Positions 26,666 through 36,426 are shown, numbered from the stretch's first letter. The stretch: 64,000 nucleotides of DNA from Flaviaestuariibacter sp. (GCA_025963645.1 JAOQAI010000006.1:1-64000), one strand, 5' to 3'. Made by a program: numbers and translations. Notes: generated from the letters alone by a model not told the origin.

Positions 26666-29638
26666 ATGTATAAAGCGCTACTTTATCTTTCAGCCCTGTT
26701 TCTTTGTACGACTGCCTTGGCGCAGAAGTCCCCTAAAAGGGAACTCCGCGGCGCATGGATCACTACACATCTTAGCCTCGATTGGCCGGTTCGTTCACAA
26801 TCGCCTGCTCAACAACAAACCGCATTGATCGGCATTCTTGACCAGCACCGCGCTACCGGCATGAATGCCATGTATTTTCAGGTGCGGAGCCAAAGTGATG
26901 CCATGTATCCCAGTAGCATTGAGCCTTGGGCTGCGGTGTTAAGCGCCAGCCATACGCAAGGCAAAGACCCCGGCTGGGACCCCTTGCTTTTTGCCGCTAC
27001 CGAAACGCACAAACGCGGTATGGAATTCCACGCCTGGATCAATCCTTACCGGGCGGTAGCCAATACCGACAGCCTTCCAAAGTTTTCACCAACACATGTG
27101 GCCAAGCAGCATCCTGAATGGATGATCACCGCTGGAAAAGAACAAATACTGAATCCCGGGCTGCCCGCGGTGCGTAATTATTTACTGAGCGTAATTATCG
27201 ACATTGTTACCCGATACGATATTGATGGCATTCACTTCGACGATTATTTTTACCCCAATGCCGCTTTCAATGACGATGCGGCGTATAATGCCGATCCACG
27301 CGGCTTTCCGGCCACCACTGCCGGCCGTGCCGACTGGCGGAGAGATAATATAAACCTGCTGATAAATGAAATAAACCAAACTATTGGCGCTATAAAGCCC
27401 TGGGTAAAATTTGGCGTGTCGCCATCCGGTATCTACCGTAGCAGCACCAATCCTGCTATTGGCTCTAACACATCCAGCGGTGCTTTGCAACACTATAGCG
27501 CACTATATGCGGATTCGAAAAAATGGCTGCAGCAGGGGTGGGTTGATTACCTGGCGCCACAAGTGTATTGGTTTATCGGGCAAACAGGTTCCGACTACGC
27601 GGTTTTGATTCCGTGGTGGAATAACCAGGCAACTAATGGACGTCATATTTACATTGGGCAGGCAATATATAAGGTAAATGATGCGAACGCAGGAGCCGGT
27701 TGGACCAGCCGTACGCAGATACCGAACCAGATGCGAATGAACCGGCAGCACGCCTACCCGAACGTGTATGGGGAGATCGCTTTTCGCACCGCGTTTTTGC
27801 GTAGCAATCCGTTGAATGTCCGCGATTCTATCCGCATTAATATCTATAAAAAACCGGCCCTGCCTCCGCTGATGCCGTGGCTGGATAATACAGTGCCACA
27901 ATCGCCTTCAGGACTAACGGCTGCGAAGCAACCAAACAACGGGTATGTATTGAACTGGACAGCACCAGCTACTTCTAACAAAATGAGCAAGGTGCGGCAG
28001 TATGTCATCTACCGTTCCGAAAGCCCGGTGATCAACACGGCGGATACCGCCAACGTGTTGGCTATCACCAATACGGACGCCACTACTTATACGGATAACA
28101 CGAATCCGCTAAACAAGACCTTTTACTACATGGTAACGGCGGTGAACCGATTGTATACGGAAAGCCTTCCTTCCAACGTTACGGACTATGCGGCGCCCAC
28201 TATCAGTTGCCCGGCAAACGATACATTGGTAACGGATGCGGCCTGCTCCGTTGCTTTGCCCGATTATTCCGGCAGCGCCTCGGCAACCGATGATGTAACG
28301 CCTTCTTCTGACATACTCATTACGCAGCATCCGGCAGCGGGAACGATAGTTTCCGGAAGCGGCCAAACAACTATAACGCTAACGGCTACCGATGCTTCGG
28401 GTAAAACAGCCCAATGCAGCTTTACGGTTACAAGGGTAGATAAAACGACGCCGGTGATCATATCAACACAGCCTGCAGGAAGCATCAAACAGGTAGCTAC
28501 AGCTGCAGGCGTCTGCCACTATACGGCTGATGCCAGCCTCGATGTGACGGTAACAGACGGTTGCGATACCCAGGTGCCCGTCACTTACACGCTAACCTAT
28601 AATGGCGTAACATCCGCAGCAACAGCAGGTACCACTTTAGCCGGTACTGTCTTTCAAAAAGGTCGGACGGATATTGTATGGACCGCTACCGACGCGGCGG
28701 GAAATAAGGGCAGCTACAGCTTTGCCGTAGAAGTAGTGGATGAGGAAGCACCGGTGATTACTTGCGGAGGGGCTCAAACCGTGGGCACCGATGCCGGTAA
28801 GTGTACGGCTACGTTTGCCATGGAACCGCCATCGGCTAACGACAATTGCGGTGTGGTAAACATCACTGGTGTCCGGAACGATGGGAAGCCGCTTTCTGCT
28901 GCTTATCCAAAAGGTGTTACTACCATTGGTTGGACAGCCACCGATGCCGCCGGAAACAGCGTTTCCTGCACACAGACGATCACCGTGACAGACAATGAAG
29001 CTCCCGTTATCACAGGAGCTGCGGCAAACCCGGCTTCCTTGTTCCCGCCCAATCATAAAATGAAGAATGTAACGGTATCGTATAACGTGACCGATAATTG
29101 CGGACCGGTAGTAACTACCCTTTCCGTAACCAGCAATGAGCCGGACAACGGCACCGGCGATGGCGACGTGGCTGGTGACTGGCAGATCATTGACAACCAT
29201 CATCTAAAGCTGCGGGCAGAAAGGGCAGGTGGCGGCAACGGACGCATTTATACCATTACCATCACCGCAACCGATGCGGATGGAAACGTGAGCACCCAGA
29301 CTGTTACCGTTACGGTGCCACACGACCATTCCGGCACCATCACCGCCAACCGCGGTTTAGCTGAAACGTTAGAATTGGCTGCTGCCGGTTTCACGGTAAA
29401 GGCTTCTCCCAACCCTGCCAGCGATCACTTCCTGCTCACCATTGCCAGTGCCAAACCCGAAAGGATAACGATACGGGTAACCGATGCCGTGGGACGTGTG
29501 ATAGAAGCGAGAAGCAGCATTGCCGCCAACGGCTCCCTGCGGATAGGAAGCCACTATCGCCCCGGCACTTATTATGTGGAAGTGACGCAAGGAACCGCCA
29601 AGCGAACGCTTACCTTGGTTAAGAGAGCCAAATCTTAA
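26666..29638 (+). CDS. Secreted GHL10 (DUF187) glycosidase-like protein with HYR repeats and T9SS domain
   Basis: The start chosen is the ATG at 26666, directly before a signal peptide (MYKALLYLSALFLCTTALAQ); the in-frame upstream ATG at 26558 adds no signal. The 990-aa protein has the GHL10 domain (about 22-370: ELRGAWITTHLSLDWP, GIHFDDYFYP, YLAPQVYWF), known from the family to be a TIM-barrel hydrolase-like fold, then a fibronectin-III-like stretch (about 410-500), HYR-like repeats (about 505-830) and a C-terminal T9SS sorting region (VKASPNPASDHFLL). Inference: a surface or secreted enzyme acting on polysaccharide or peptidoglycan-like material. It resembles the first gene of the window in its repeat class. 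Confidence 0.85.
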   Translation: MYKALLYLSALFLCTTALAQKSPKRELRGAWITTHLSLDWPVRSQSPAQQQTALIGILDQHRATGMNAMYFQVRSQSDAMYPSSIEPWAAVLSASHTQGKDPGWDPLLFAATETHKRGMEFHAWINPYRAVANTDSLPKFSPTHVAKQHPEWMITAGKEQILNPGLPAVRNYLLSVIIDIVTRYDIDGIHFDDYFYPNAAFNDDAAYNADPRGFPATTAGRADWRRDNINLLINEINQTIGAIKPWVKFGVSPSGIYRSSTNPAIGSNTSSGALQHYSALYADSKKWLQQGWVDYLAPQVYWFIGQTGSDYAVLIPWWNNQATNGRHIYIGQAIYKVNDANAGAGWTSRTQIPNQMRMNRQHAYPNVYGEIAFRTAFLRSNPLNVRDSIRINIYKKPALPPLMPWLDNTVPQSPSGLTAAKQPNNGYVLNWTAPATSNKMSKVRQYVIYRSESPVINTADTANVLAITNTDATTYTDNTNPLNKTFYYMVTAVNRLYTESLPSNVTDYAAPTISCPANDTLVTDAACSVALPDYSGSASATDDVTPSSDILITQHPAAGTIVSGSGQTTITLTATDASGKTAQCSFTVTRVDKTTPVIISTQPAGSIKQVATAAGVCHYTADASLDVTVTDGCDTQVPVTYTLTYNGVTSAATAGTTLAGTVFQKGRTDIVWTATDAAGNKGSYSFAVEVVDEEAPVITCGGAQTVGTDAGKCTATFAMEPPSANDNCGVVNITGVRNDGKPLSAAYPKGVTTIGWTATDAAGNSVSCTQTITVTDNEAPVITGAAANPASLFPPNHKMKNVTVSYNVTDNCGPVVTTLSVTSNEPDNGTGDGDVAGDWQIIDNHHLKLRAERAGGGNGRIYTITITATDADGNVSTQTVTVTVPHDHSGTITANRGLAETLELAAAGFTVKASPNPASDHFLLTIASAKPERITIRVTDAVGRVIEARSSIAANGSLRIGSHYRPGTYYVEVTQGTAKRTLTLVKRAKS

Positions 29639-29652
29639 AAAGGAAGTAAAAT

Positions 29653-29690
29653 AAAAACAGGCAGGTAATGAACCTGCCTGTTTTTATTTT
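29653..29690 (+). terminator. Strong rho-independent terminator after the GHL10 gene
   Basis: A perfect 14-bp stem (29653-29666 with 29672-29685, loop AATGA) flanked by A's and T's ends the gene; the T-run continues to 29690. Confidence 0.9.
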
Positions 29691-29791
29691 GGGGGCTTTT
29701 GTATTGCATATTTATACGTAAAGAGTACGTATTAATCGGTTGTTTGGTATGGATAAGGAAGGTAGCTTTACCAAACCTTAATCAACGATAT

Positions 29792-30334
29792 ATGAAGCTC
29801 CCTATCTTCCTTGCCCTTAGCACTCTTTGCCTGCTGCTTAGTTCTGTAAATTGTAAGAAGTCTAAGACTGTGACCAGGACCGAACTGGATAAGCTGCCCC
29901 CTATTACACAGGAAGGAAAAAATACAATAGGCTTTTTGGTAAATGGGCAGGCATGGACACCTAGAGGGTTCCAGTTTCAGCCCAATTTTTACATCATTGC
30001 CGACCCAAGCTTTTTTGGCAACTTAGACATTAGGGCATATAGACTAATAGGACAACAAAAAGAAAGTATCTCCATTAACTGTTTTGATATAACAACTACA
30101 GGCATTTACCCTATCAATGGAATCACTAGAATCTTTATCAATTATCGAAGCGAGCCAGCTAACTGCTTTTTTTTAAATGACAGTACGAATTACAAATCAG
30201 GCTTTTTAAAAATATCTAAATACGATTTGCAAAATGGCATTGTTGCCGGAGAGTTTGAAGTAAAGCTATTTGATGCCACCATCTCTTGCGATACGATACG
30301 AATAACCAATGGCCGCTTTGATTATAAGCTTTAA
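29792..30334 (+). CDS. Lipoprotein of unknown function (DUF6252-like)
   Basis: The protein is read from the ATG at 29792, which gives a lipoprotein signal (LLSSVNC, Cys21) in a 180-aa product; the longer in-frame extension has none. Beyond the tether, the TIGFLVNGQAWTPRG stretch (about 50-64) resembles a family of small Bacteroidota lipoproteins (DUF6252-like; from memory only), and the rest looks like alternating beta strands. Probably exported to the inner or outer membrane. It is isolated by the terminator upstream and has no recognisable partner. Function unknown. Confidence 0.6.
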   Translation: MKLPIFLALSTLCLLLSSVNCKKSKTVTRTELDKLPPITQEGKNTIGFLVNGQAWTPRGFQFQPNFYIIADPSFFGNLDIRAYRLIGQQKESISINCFDITTTGIYPINGITRIFINYRSEPANCFFLNDSTNYKSGFLKISKYDLQNGIVAGEFEVKLFDATISCDTIRITNGRFDYKL

Positions 30335-30369
30335 CGCTTCTTAAAACATAAACCCCTAAACCATCAATT

Positions 30370-30588
30370 ATGAAACGACTTTTATTCGTCTGCGGGCTTT
30401 TACTGTCCGCTCTCTTCTCTTTTGCCCAAACCGATACGCTACGGCAGGAGCTGAACTACCTGTTCGGCAACCTGTCTCCATCCGCCATCCCCTCCGGCTA
30501 CCTGGCGCCCTATGGTATGGATATGGCGCAGCGCCAGCGCTTCAATGGTGCCTTGACGGAGAGTAATGTAATAAACGGGAATCCCTAA
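30370..30588 (+). pseudogene. N-terminal stub of a secreted protein
   Basis: The 72-aa reading frame has a perfect Sec signal (KRLLFVCGLLLSALFSFAQ) followed by TDTLRQELNYLFGNLSPSAIPSGYL, then stops at SNVINGNP. It looks like the beginning of a larger secreted protein cut short, because signal peptide plus ~50 residues ending in mid-domain is not a sensible mature protein. The rest is not found downstream before the kinase gene. It could be a truncated copy left by recombination or a genuine small secreted protein. Confidence 0.45.
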
Positions 30589-30678
30589 CTATCATGCAGC
30601 AAAAGCTATAAGTCCAGGCATAACTATCTCAACAATCCAAACATTTAAGCCTATTTTTATTTGCCCTTAATCAAAGTG

Positions 30679-32244
30679 ATGCACCTGATGAATGTCCCAA
30701 GTTCTTCTAAAGAACCGGCTGAACCACATTCAGCTAACCAATATTATGATCTGTTCCTGCAGGCGCCGGTGGGTATCGTCATCTTGAGAGGCCCCCAGTT
30801 TTACGTCGAATTAGCCAATCAATACTACCTCGAAATTATCGGAAAGACAGAACAGCAATTCACTGGTAGGCGCTTGTTCGATGCTGTGCCGGAACTGCAG
30901 GGCCAGGGATTAGAGCAATTGCTGAACCGGGTGCTGGAAGGAGAAACCTTGCAGTTTAATGAATTTAGAATAGAACTGCTTCGCCAAGGCAAATCCACAA
31001 CTATTTATGTAAATTTTACTTATAAGCCATTACGGGAACCTGATGGGCGCATTAGTGGTGTAATGGTGGTGGTGGTAGAGGTAACAGAACAAGTGGAATC
31101 GCGGCTTCGGACAGAAGCATCCGAGGAAAGAACCAAGTTAGCTATCGAAGCCGGCAACCTTGGTTTGTTCGAGGTGAACCTGGTTAATGATGAATTAGTG
31201 ACCACCCCGAAATTCGATTCGCTTTTTGGTTTTGAAGGACCCGTACGCCGGGAAGATTATATAGCGACCATACACCCGGATGATTTGGCTGTAAGGGACA
31301 AGGCCTATGGTGAGATGATAGCTGTAGGCCGCCTGGAGTATGAAAGCCGGATACTTTGGAAAGACGATTCTGTACACTGGGTAAGAATTGTGGGAACCGT
31401 GATCTATAACGGAACCATGCCTGTAAAAGTCATTGGCGTGGCCCAGGATATCACGGAGCAAAAATCTTTTGCGGAAGCGCTTGAAAACAAGGTGAAGGAA
31501 CGCACCGTGGAACTGCACCGGTCCAATGCGGAACTGGAACAATTTGCTTATGCTACTTCGCATGACCTGCAGGAGCCACTTCGAAAAGTGCAGGTGTTCA
31601 ACAATATGCTAATGGAAAAACACGGTGCCGAGCTAAGCGAAAAGGCACAGGGTTATATAACCAAAATGATGGACGCTGCCAAACGCATGTCGGGGCTCAT
31701 CAAGGACCTCTTGGACTACTCACTCCTTTCAAAAGGAGGATCGCCGTTTAGGGAGACGAACCTGGCAGAGATTGTGCAGCGGGTGGAAACGGACTATGAA
31801 TTACTGCTTTCCCAGAAACGCGCCATCATACAGATGGAAAACCTGCCCATCATTGAAGCCGTGCCCCTGCAAATGAACCAGTTGTTCTATAACCTTATCG
31901 GTAACTCCCTGCGCTATGCAAAGAAAGACGTGCCGCCGGTCATTAAAATTTCCTATGCGGCAATATCAGCCGCCGAAAGGGAAAAACAGCCGGAGCTATT
32001 ACCCAATAAAAGCTATGGCCGCATAACGGTTCAGGACAATGGTATCGGGTTTGACCAGGAGTATGCCGAGAAGATCTTCGCTATTTTTCAAAGCCTGAAT
32101 GAGCGGAGCCAGTTTGGCAGTTATGGCATTGGGCTGGCTTTGTGCCGGAAGATAGTGGACAACCATCACGGGATTATTTATGCGCAGGGCAAGGCCAGGG
32201 AAGGCGCAACTTTCACCATCATTTTACCCCTACATCAGGATTAA
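30679..32244 (+). CDS. PAS-domain sensor histidine kinase
   Basis: Using the ATG at 30679 the protein has 521 aa: two PAS domains (about 20-145 and 155-270), a dimerisation/phospho-acceptor HisKA region with SHDLQEPLRKVQ (His295), and a C-terminal ATPase with DNGIGF (G1) and GSYGIGLAL (G2). There is no membrane segment, so this is a cytoplasmic sensor. Other ATG or TTG starts at 30661 and 30688 are possible. No response regulator adjoins it; the GAF gene 23 bp downstream is the only partner. The signal is not evident. Confidence 0.9.
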   Translation: MHLMNVPSSSKEPAEPHSANQYYDLFLQAPVGIVILRGPQFYVELANQYYLEIIGKTEQQFTGRRLFDAVPELQGQGLEQLLNRVLEGETLQFNEFRIELLRQGKSTTIYVNFTYKPLREPDGRISGVMVVVVEVTEQVESRLRTEASEERTKLAIEAGNLGLFEVNLVNDELVTTPKFDSLFGFEGPVRREDYIATIHPDDLAVRDKAYGEMIAVGRLEYESRILWKDDSVHWVRIVGTVIYNGTMPVKVIGVAQDITEQKSFAEALENKVKERTVELHRSNAELEQFAYATSHDLQEPLRKVQVFNNMLMEKHGAELSEKAQGYITKMMDAAKRMSGLIKDLLDYSLLSKGGSPFRETNLAEIVQRVETDYELLLSQKRAIIQMENLPIIEAVPLQMNQLFYNLIGNSLRYAKKDVPPVIKISYAAISAAEREKQPELLPNKSYGRITVQDNGIGFDQEYAEKIFAIFQSLNERSQFGSYGIGLALCRKIVDNHHGIIYAQGKAREGATFTIILPLHQD

Positions 32245-32267
32245 TCATAAAAATTAAAAAGCTCTGT

Positions 32268-32936
32268 ATGGCAACATTAGAAAAACCATTGAACGAGACA
32301 GCACGCATTGAGGCATTAAAAAAGTATAATATCCTGGACACGCCAGCCGATGGAAGTTTCGACCGTATAACGGCGCTTGCCTCCGCTATTTTTAAAGTGC
32401 CCATCGCTATCATCAGCCTGGTAGATACGGACCGCATCTGGTTCAAATCGCATCACGGCCTGCCGGTGCAGCAAATTGACCGCGAGCCAGGGCTTTGTGC
32501 CTCCGCCATTCTTTCTGATGATCCTTACATTATTGAAAACGCGATCAATGATCCGCGAAGCCTGGCGAACCCGTTAGTGGCCGGTGATTTTGGTTTACGG
32601 TTCTATGCCGCTGCGCCTTTGCAAACCGATGACCATTGCAACCTGGGAACGCTGTGCATTATTGATAAAACGCCACGGCATTTTACCGATGAAGAAAAAG
32701 AGATCCTGAAGGGACTGGCACGCATTGTAATGGATGAAATGGAATTGCGTTTGACGCTACGGAATACGGTATCAAAGATCAAACACCTTACGGCTGATAT
32801 TTCCGGTCATTTGCAAACTACTATAAAGAAAGTGGAGGCATCGCGGGGAGAAGACCATACACAAAAAGTATTGTCTTACCTGGATGCTTCGCGAATGTTT
32901 ATACTGAATGTAGAGAACCAGTTGAACCAGTTATAA
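32268..32936 (+). CDS. GAF-domain protein
   Basis: The protein starts at ATG 32268, with 222 aa. A GAF domain covers about residues 15-165, with the NILDTP and CNLGTLCIID marks typical of GAF proteins in this phylum, followed by a C-terminal helical stretch that may be a coiled coil. There is no kinase or output domain. Being 23 bp after the PAS histidine kinase it may act with it as a partner or regulator of the kinase. The ligand is unknown. Confidence 0.78.
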   Translation: MATLEKPLNETARIEALKKYNILDTPADGSFDRITALASAIFKVPIAIISLVDTDRIWFKSHHGLPVQQIDREPGLCASAILSDDPYIIENAINDPRSLANPLVAGDFGLRFYAAAPLQTDDHCNLGTLCIIDKTPRHFTDEEKEILKGLARIVMDEMELRLTLRNTVSKIKHLTADISGHLQTTIKKVEASRGEDHTQKVLSYLDASRMFILNVENQLNQL

Positions 32937-32947
32937 ACAAAAAGGAA

Positions 32948-32978
32948 TGGGTTAGATTCAGGCGACAAGTCTAACCCA
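32948..32978. terminator. Terminator-like stem-loop between convergent genes
   Basis: A 9-bp stem (32948-32956 with 32970-32978) lies between the GAF gene and the convergent lipoprotein gene. No long T-run follows. Confidence 0.55.
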
Positions 32979-32986
32979 ACTTAAGC

Positions 32987-33430
32987 TTAATAGGGATAGG
33001 GATTATATCGTTTTCCCAGCACCAGCACATTGGCACGGCCTCTCAGCACATTGCCCGTAGTGCGATACTTGAACTGGATATGATCCACCATGCGGCCTTC
33101 AGGATTAAGCTCGATCACGCGGCTGTATTGGTCGGCTTCTATCGCATCGTCCAGCGATGGCTCCAGCTTGTCGCCATTGGTAAAATAGACCTTTAGTTCG
33201 TGAATTCTTACTGACCGGTCCTCTACACGAAAACGGATAGCAGTGAATTTATTCTCGTTGGTAACATCTATATCGTCGGTGTCTTTTACGAAGTTGACCT
33301 TGGATTGCCCCAGCATTTCCCAGTCTTTCTCCAGCACCACGGTTTGGCGGGTGCTGCCGCAAGACATGAGGGAACTGGCAAAAAGGAGGGTCAAAAGGAG
33401 AGAAAGCGTATAAATAGTTCTGATTCGCAT
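32987..33430 (-). CDS. Lipoprotein of unknown function
   Basis: The 147-aa protein has a lipobox signal (SLMSC, Cys24) and a compact beta-rich domain, including a KDWEMLGQSKVNF start and a LVLGKRYNPYPY end. I do not recognise the family with confidence; it resembles small Bacteroidota lipoproteins that carry a jelly-roll-like fold. It lies convergent to the GAF gene and has no obvious partner. Function unknown. Confidence 0.55.
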   Translation of the reverse strand: MRIRTIYTLSLLLTLLFASSLMSCGSTRQTVVLEKDWEMLGQSKVNFVKDTDDIDVTNENKFTAIRFRVEDRSVRIHELKVYFTNGDKLEPSLDDAIEADQYSRVIELNPEGRMVDHIQFKYRTTGNVLRGRANVLVLGKRYNPYPY

Positions 33431-33521
33431 ACAAAGAGTTTCCTAGTAACCTTCAAAAGTCAGGCCTTGATGAGGTTAGTACGCTTCGTTCTCCATTTTT
33501 GTTATCCTTTGAAGAGTACAT

Positions 33522-34085
33522 TCACTTAACCCTGCTCCAGTTCTCGCCGCTTTTGATGCGGTAAATGGTCATTTCGCTCACGCCGTATTTTTCTGCTATT
33601 TGCTTAACGGTCATCCGGCGGGAGGTCTTTGCCATCTGCTCTTTTATTTTGCGCACCTGGGCGGCATTGAGCTTTAATCCCACCTGGCGGGTGGCCTGCT
33701 CTTCGCGGTAGGCGATTTTAGCCGGACTTTTTTGCTGGTGCTCTAGCATTTCTTCCTTCTTCACCCATTTCAGGTTCTTCACCCGGTTGTCCATCTTATC
33801 ATGGTTCAGGTGAATAATGCTGTCGTGCGACCGCGAAGGTTTCTTGAGGAAGCTTTCGGCTATTTCGCGGTGTACGTAGATCGTGCCTTTACTTACTTGG
33901 GTGTGCAGGTTCAGCGTGCGATAGCCGGTAGCCATCGAGCCGTTGAGCAGCTTGCCATCTTCCCACACGTCTTCTTTGTAAGAAGCGATACGGCCGTGAG
34001 TGGAAACCGCATAATAATTACGCATGGTGTCTGAGCCGGGAAATTTGATGCGGCTCCATTGTTCGCCGGCGAGTTTTTTTATCAT
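33522..34085 (-). CDS. Free-standing HNH endonuclease with NUMOD4 domain and C-terminal HTH
   Basis: The 187-aa protein shows a NUMOD4-like start (GEQWSRIKFPGSD..., YYAVSTHGRIASYK, ~8-40), an HNH-type core (VHREIAESF, then HLNHDKMDNRVKNLKWV, ~70-108) and a C-terminal Arg/Lys-rich region with a helix-turn-helix (MTVKQIAEKYGVSEMTIYRIKSG, ~158-180; a Hin/resolvase-like module). Known: such combinations occur in homing endonucleases of phages and bacteria. The neighbouring genes are complete, so this is not visibly inserted in an intron or intein. It lies 57 bp downstream of ligA in the same orientation. Confidence 0.75.
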   Translation of the reverse strand: MIKKLAGEQWSRIKFPGSDTMRNYYAVSTHGRIASYKEDVWEDGKLLNGSMATGYRTLNLHTQVSKGTIYVHREIAESFLKKPSRSHDSIIHLNHDKMDNRVKNLKWVKKEEMLEHQQKSPAKIAYREEQATRQVGLKLNAAQVRKIKEQMAKTSRRMTVKQIAEKYGVSEMTIYRIKSGENWSRVK

Positions 34086-34142
34086 GTATTTAGTTTTGGC
34101 GGAGTGAAGAGATTGTAGTAAAGATAATAACCTTTTGGCGGC

Positions 34143-36233
34143 TTATTCCCGGCCGATTATTTTAAGGAACTGGTCTTCGGTAATGATCTTTATGGAAGTG
34201 ATCTTTTTTGCTTTTTCCAGTTTGCTGCCGGCATCGTCGCCTACCACCAGGTAAGCCAGTTTGCTGCTAACACCCGAAACAACCGTACCGCCGTTTTGTT
34301 CAACCAATTCCTCGGCCTCGCTGCGTTTGAGCTTGTTGAGCGTGCCGGTGAAAAGAAAGGTTAGCCCCTGCAGGTTTCCGGCGGTGGCATACTGCTTTTT
34401 TTCATTGGCTAAGGTTAGTCCAAGGCTTTCCAATGTTTTCAGCAATTCAATGGTGTCATCATTCTTGAAAAACGCATGAACACTGCCGGCTACTTTTGGG
34501 CCGATGTCTTCCAATGCCTTCAGATCCTCTTCGCTAAAGTTTTGCAGGTCGAGGATGTGATCTACCGCATGAGCCAGGGTCTTTGCGGTTGTTTCGCCCA
34601 CGTAGCGAATGCCAAGGGCAAAGATCAGCCGGTGCAGGGGTTGTTTTTTTGTGGACTCGATCGCCGCCTTTAATTTATCAATGGACTTGGCGCCGAAACC
34701 TTCCAGCTGCCCGATGGCTTCATAATCCAACTGGTAGATATGCGGGATGGAAGTGAGCAGTCCCAGCTTGTAGAATTTTTCAATATTAGCCACACCCAAT
34801 CCCCTGATGTCCATGGCATCTTTTGATGCAAAATGAAATAGGCGCTCCAGCACCTGCGCCGGGCAGACGATATTGATGCAGCGCCAGGCGGCTTCTTCTT
34901 CGGCGCGGAAAAGTGGATCGTTGCATGAAGGACAGTGCGTAGGGAATTGGATCGGTTGCTCGGTGCCGTCGCGGAGTTCCGGCATGGCTTTTACAATGTA
35001 GGGAATCACGTCACCAGCCCGCTCCACCAAAACGGTGTCGCCGATGCGAATGTCTTTTTCCCGGATCACATCTTCATTGAATAATGAAACGGAGGCTACC
35101 ATCACACCGCCGATCGGCACGGGTTCTACTTTTGCTACCGGACCAATATTGCCGGTTCGGCCCACTTGGTATTCAATGCGCAACAGCTTGCTGGTGGCTT
35201 GCCGCGCTTTGAATTTGAAAGCAATGGCCCAGCGGGGGTGGTGCGTGGTCATGCCCAGCTTATCCTGCAGCTCGAAGGCATTTACTTTCACCACCATGCC
35301 GTCTATCTCATAGGGCAGGTCATCGCGTTTTACTTCAAATTCATTGCAATAGTCAATCACCGCCTGAATGCCTTTGAGCACCTTCTTTTCCCGCTCCGGG
35401 CTGCGGAACCCAAGCTCGTACAGCATCTGCAAGGTTTCGGCATGTGTGGTAAAGTCTTCTGTCTGTCCTTTTAGCGTGGTATAATAACCAAGACTGTACA
35501 CAAAGGCTTCCAATTTACGTCGTCCCACTTCCAGCGGGTCTTTGATGCGAAGGGTGCCCGAAGCCGCATTGCGTGGGTTGGCAAGCGGCTGGTTGCCGGC
35601 TTCTACCAGGGCTTCGTTAAAGACCTTGAAATTGTTTTTGTTGATCAATACTTCGCCGCGTATCTCGGCGGTCTGCAAGCCGTGTGCAGAGAACTTTGCC
35701 GTAAGCGGAATGGTACGTATCTGGCGGATATTGGGAGTAATATCATCGCCGTACATGCCATCGCCGCGGGTGGCGCCGCGCACCAGCTTGTCATCCTCAT
35801 ATACCAATGAAATAGAGGCGCCATCGAACTTGGGCTCCACGCAATATTCAATTTCAGATAATCCAGTTGCTTCCCTTGCCTTGCGGTCAAAGTCCAGCAG
35901 GTCATCGCTGTTGTAGGAGTTGTCCAGCGACAGCATTGGCACGAGGTGCTGCACGGTTGGAAAGTCTTTCGTCAGTCCTTTGCCAACCCGTTGCGTAGGC
36001 GAATCGGGCACTACGAGATCCGGGTTTTCGGTCTCCAATGCTTCCAGGCTTTTATAAAGGGTATCGTATTCAAAATCGGAGATCAGCGGATCGCTTTGGA
36101 TGTAATAACGGTATTCGTGAAAGCGCAGGACGTCCCGTAGTTCGTCTATTTCTTGCGTTGTGATGCCCACGGCTTTAGCTTTCTTCAGCAGGGTTTCGGT
36201 TTGCGACTGTCTGTCTTTAACGCTGGTGGTCAT
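34143..36233 (-). CDS. ligA: NAD-dependent DNA ligase
   Basis: The 696-aa protein seals DNA nicks with NAD. Seen: the Ia domain (YRYYIQSDPLISDFEYDTLY, ~42-60), the nucleotidyltransferase motif with Lys135 (EPKFDGAS), the OB fold, the zinc cysteines (CPSCNDP...CINIVCPAQ, ~410-440), helix-hairpin-helix repeats and a C-terminal BRCT domain (from ~610, LQGLTFLFTGTLNKLKR). The length is usual. No partner gene adjoins it upstream; pyrH is divergent. An HNH gene lies downstream. Confidence 0.96.
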   Translation of the reverse strand: MTTSVKDRQSQTETLLKKAKAVGITTQEIDELRDVLRFHEYRYYIQSDPLISDFEYDTLYKSLEALETENPDLVVPDSPTQRVGKGLTKDFPTVQHLVPMLSLDNSYNSDDLLDFDRKAREATGLSEIEYCVEPKFDGASISLVYEDDKLVRGATRGDGMYGDDITPNIRQIRTIPLTAKFSAHGLQTAEIRGEVLINKNNFKVFNEALVEAGNQPLANPRNAASGTLRIKDPLEVGRRKLEAFVYSLGYYTTLKGQTEDFTTHAETLQMLYELGFRSPEREKKVLKGIQAVIDYCNEFEVKRDDLPYEIDGMVVKVNAFELQDKLGMTTHHPRWAIAFKFKARQATSKLLRIEYQVGRTGNIGPVAKVEPVPIGGVMVASVSLFNEDVIREKDIRIGDTVLVERAGDVIPYIVKAMPELRDGTEQPIQFPTHCPSCNDPLFRAEEEAAWRCINIVCPAQVLERLFHFASKDAMDIRGLGVANIEKFYKLGLLTSIPHIYQLDYEAIGQLEGFGAKSIDKLKAAIESTKKQPLHRLIFALGIRYVGETTAKTLAHAVDHILDLQNFSEEDLKALEDIGPKVAGSVHAFFKNDDTIELLKTLESLGLTLANEKKQYATAGNLQGLTFLFTGTLNKLKRSEAEELVEQNGGTVVSGVSSKLAYLVVGDDAGSKLEKAKKITSIKIITEDQFLKIIGRE

Positions 36234-36395
36234 ATTAGCCTCAAAATAAAGCTATCTCCCGGTAGCGGCAAAGGGTTAGGAGCTAAGATTCGGGTCAACC
36301 TGCTACCTATCAATAACCTGCTTTTCGTTAGTAAAGGAATCTCCTACGCAGCTATTATTCACCATTCACTACTTACCATTCACCACATTATCGCC

Positions 36396-36403
36396 TATCT
36401 TCG
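36396..36403 (+). promoter_or_regulatory. Candidate -7 box for pyrH
   Basis: TATCTTCG (one mismatch to TAnnTTTG) lies 23 bases before the pyrH ATG. Confidence 0.35.
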
Positions 36404-36426
36404 CCCCGCTATTCTTAACTACTACT

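Noticed and set aside
30661..30678. A TTG start for the PAS kinase at 30661
   Set aside because: It overlaps a TTTATTTG (-7-like) sequence at 30656-30663, so the ATG at 30679 or 30688 is the more likely start.
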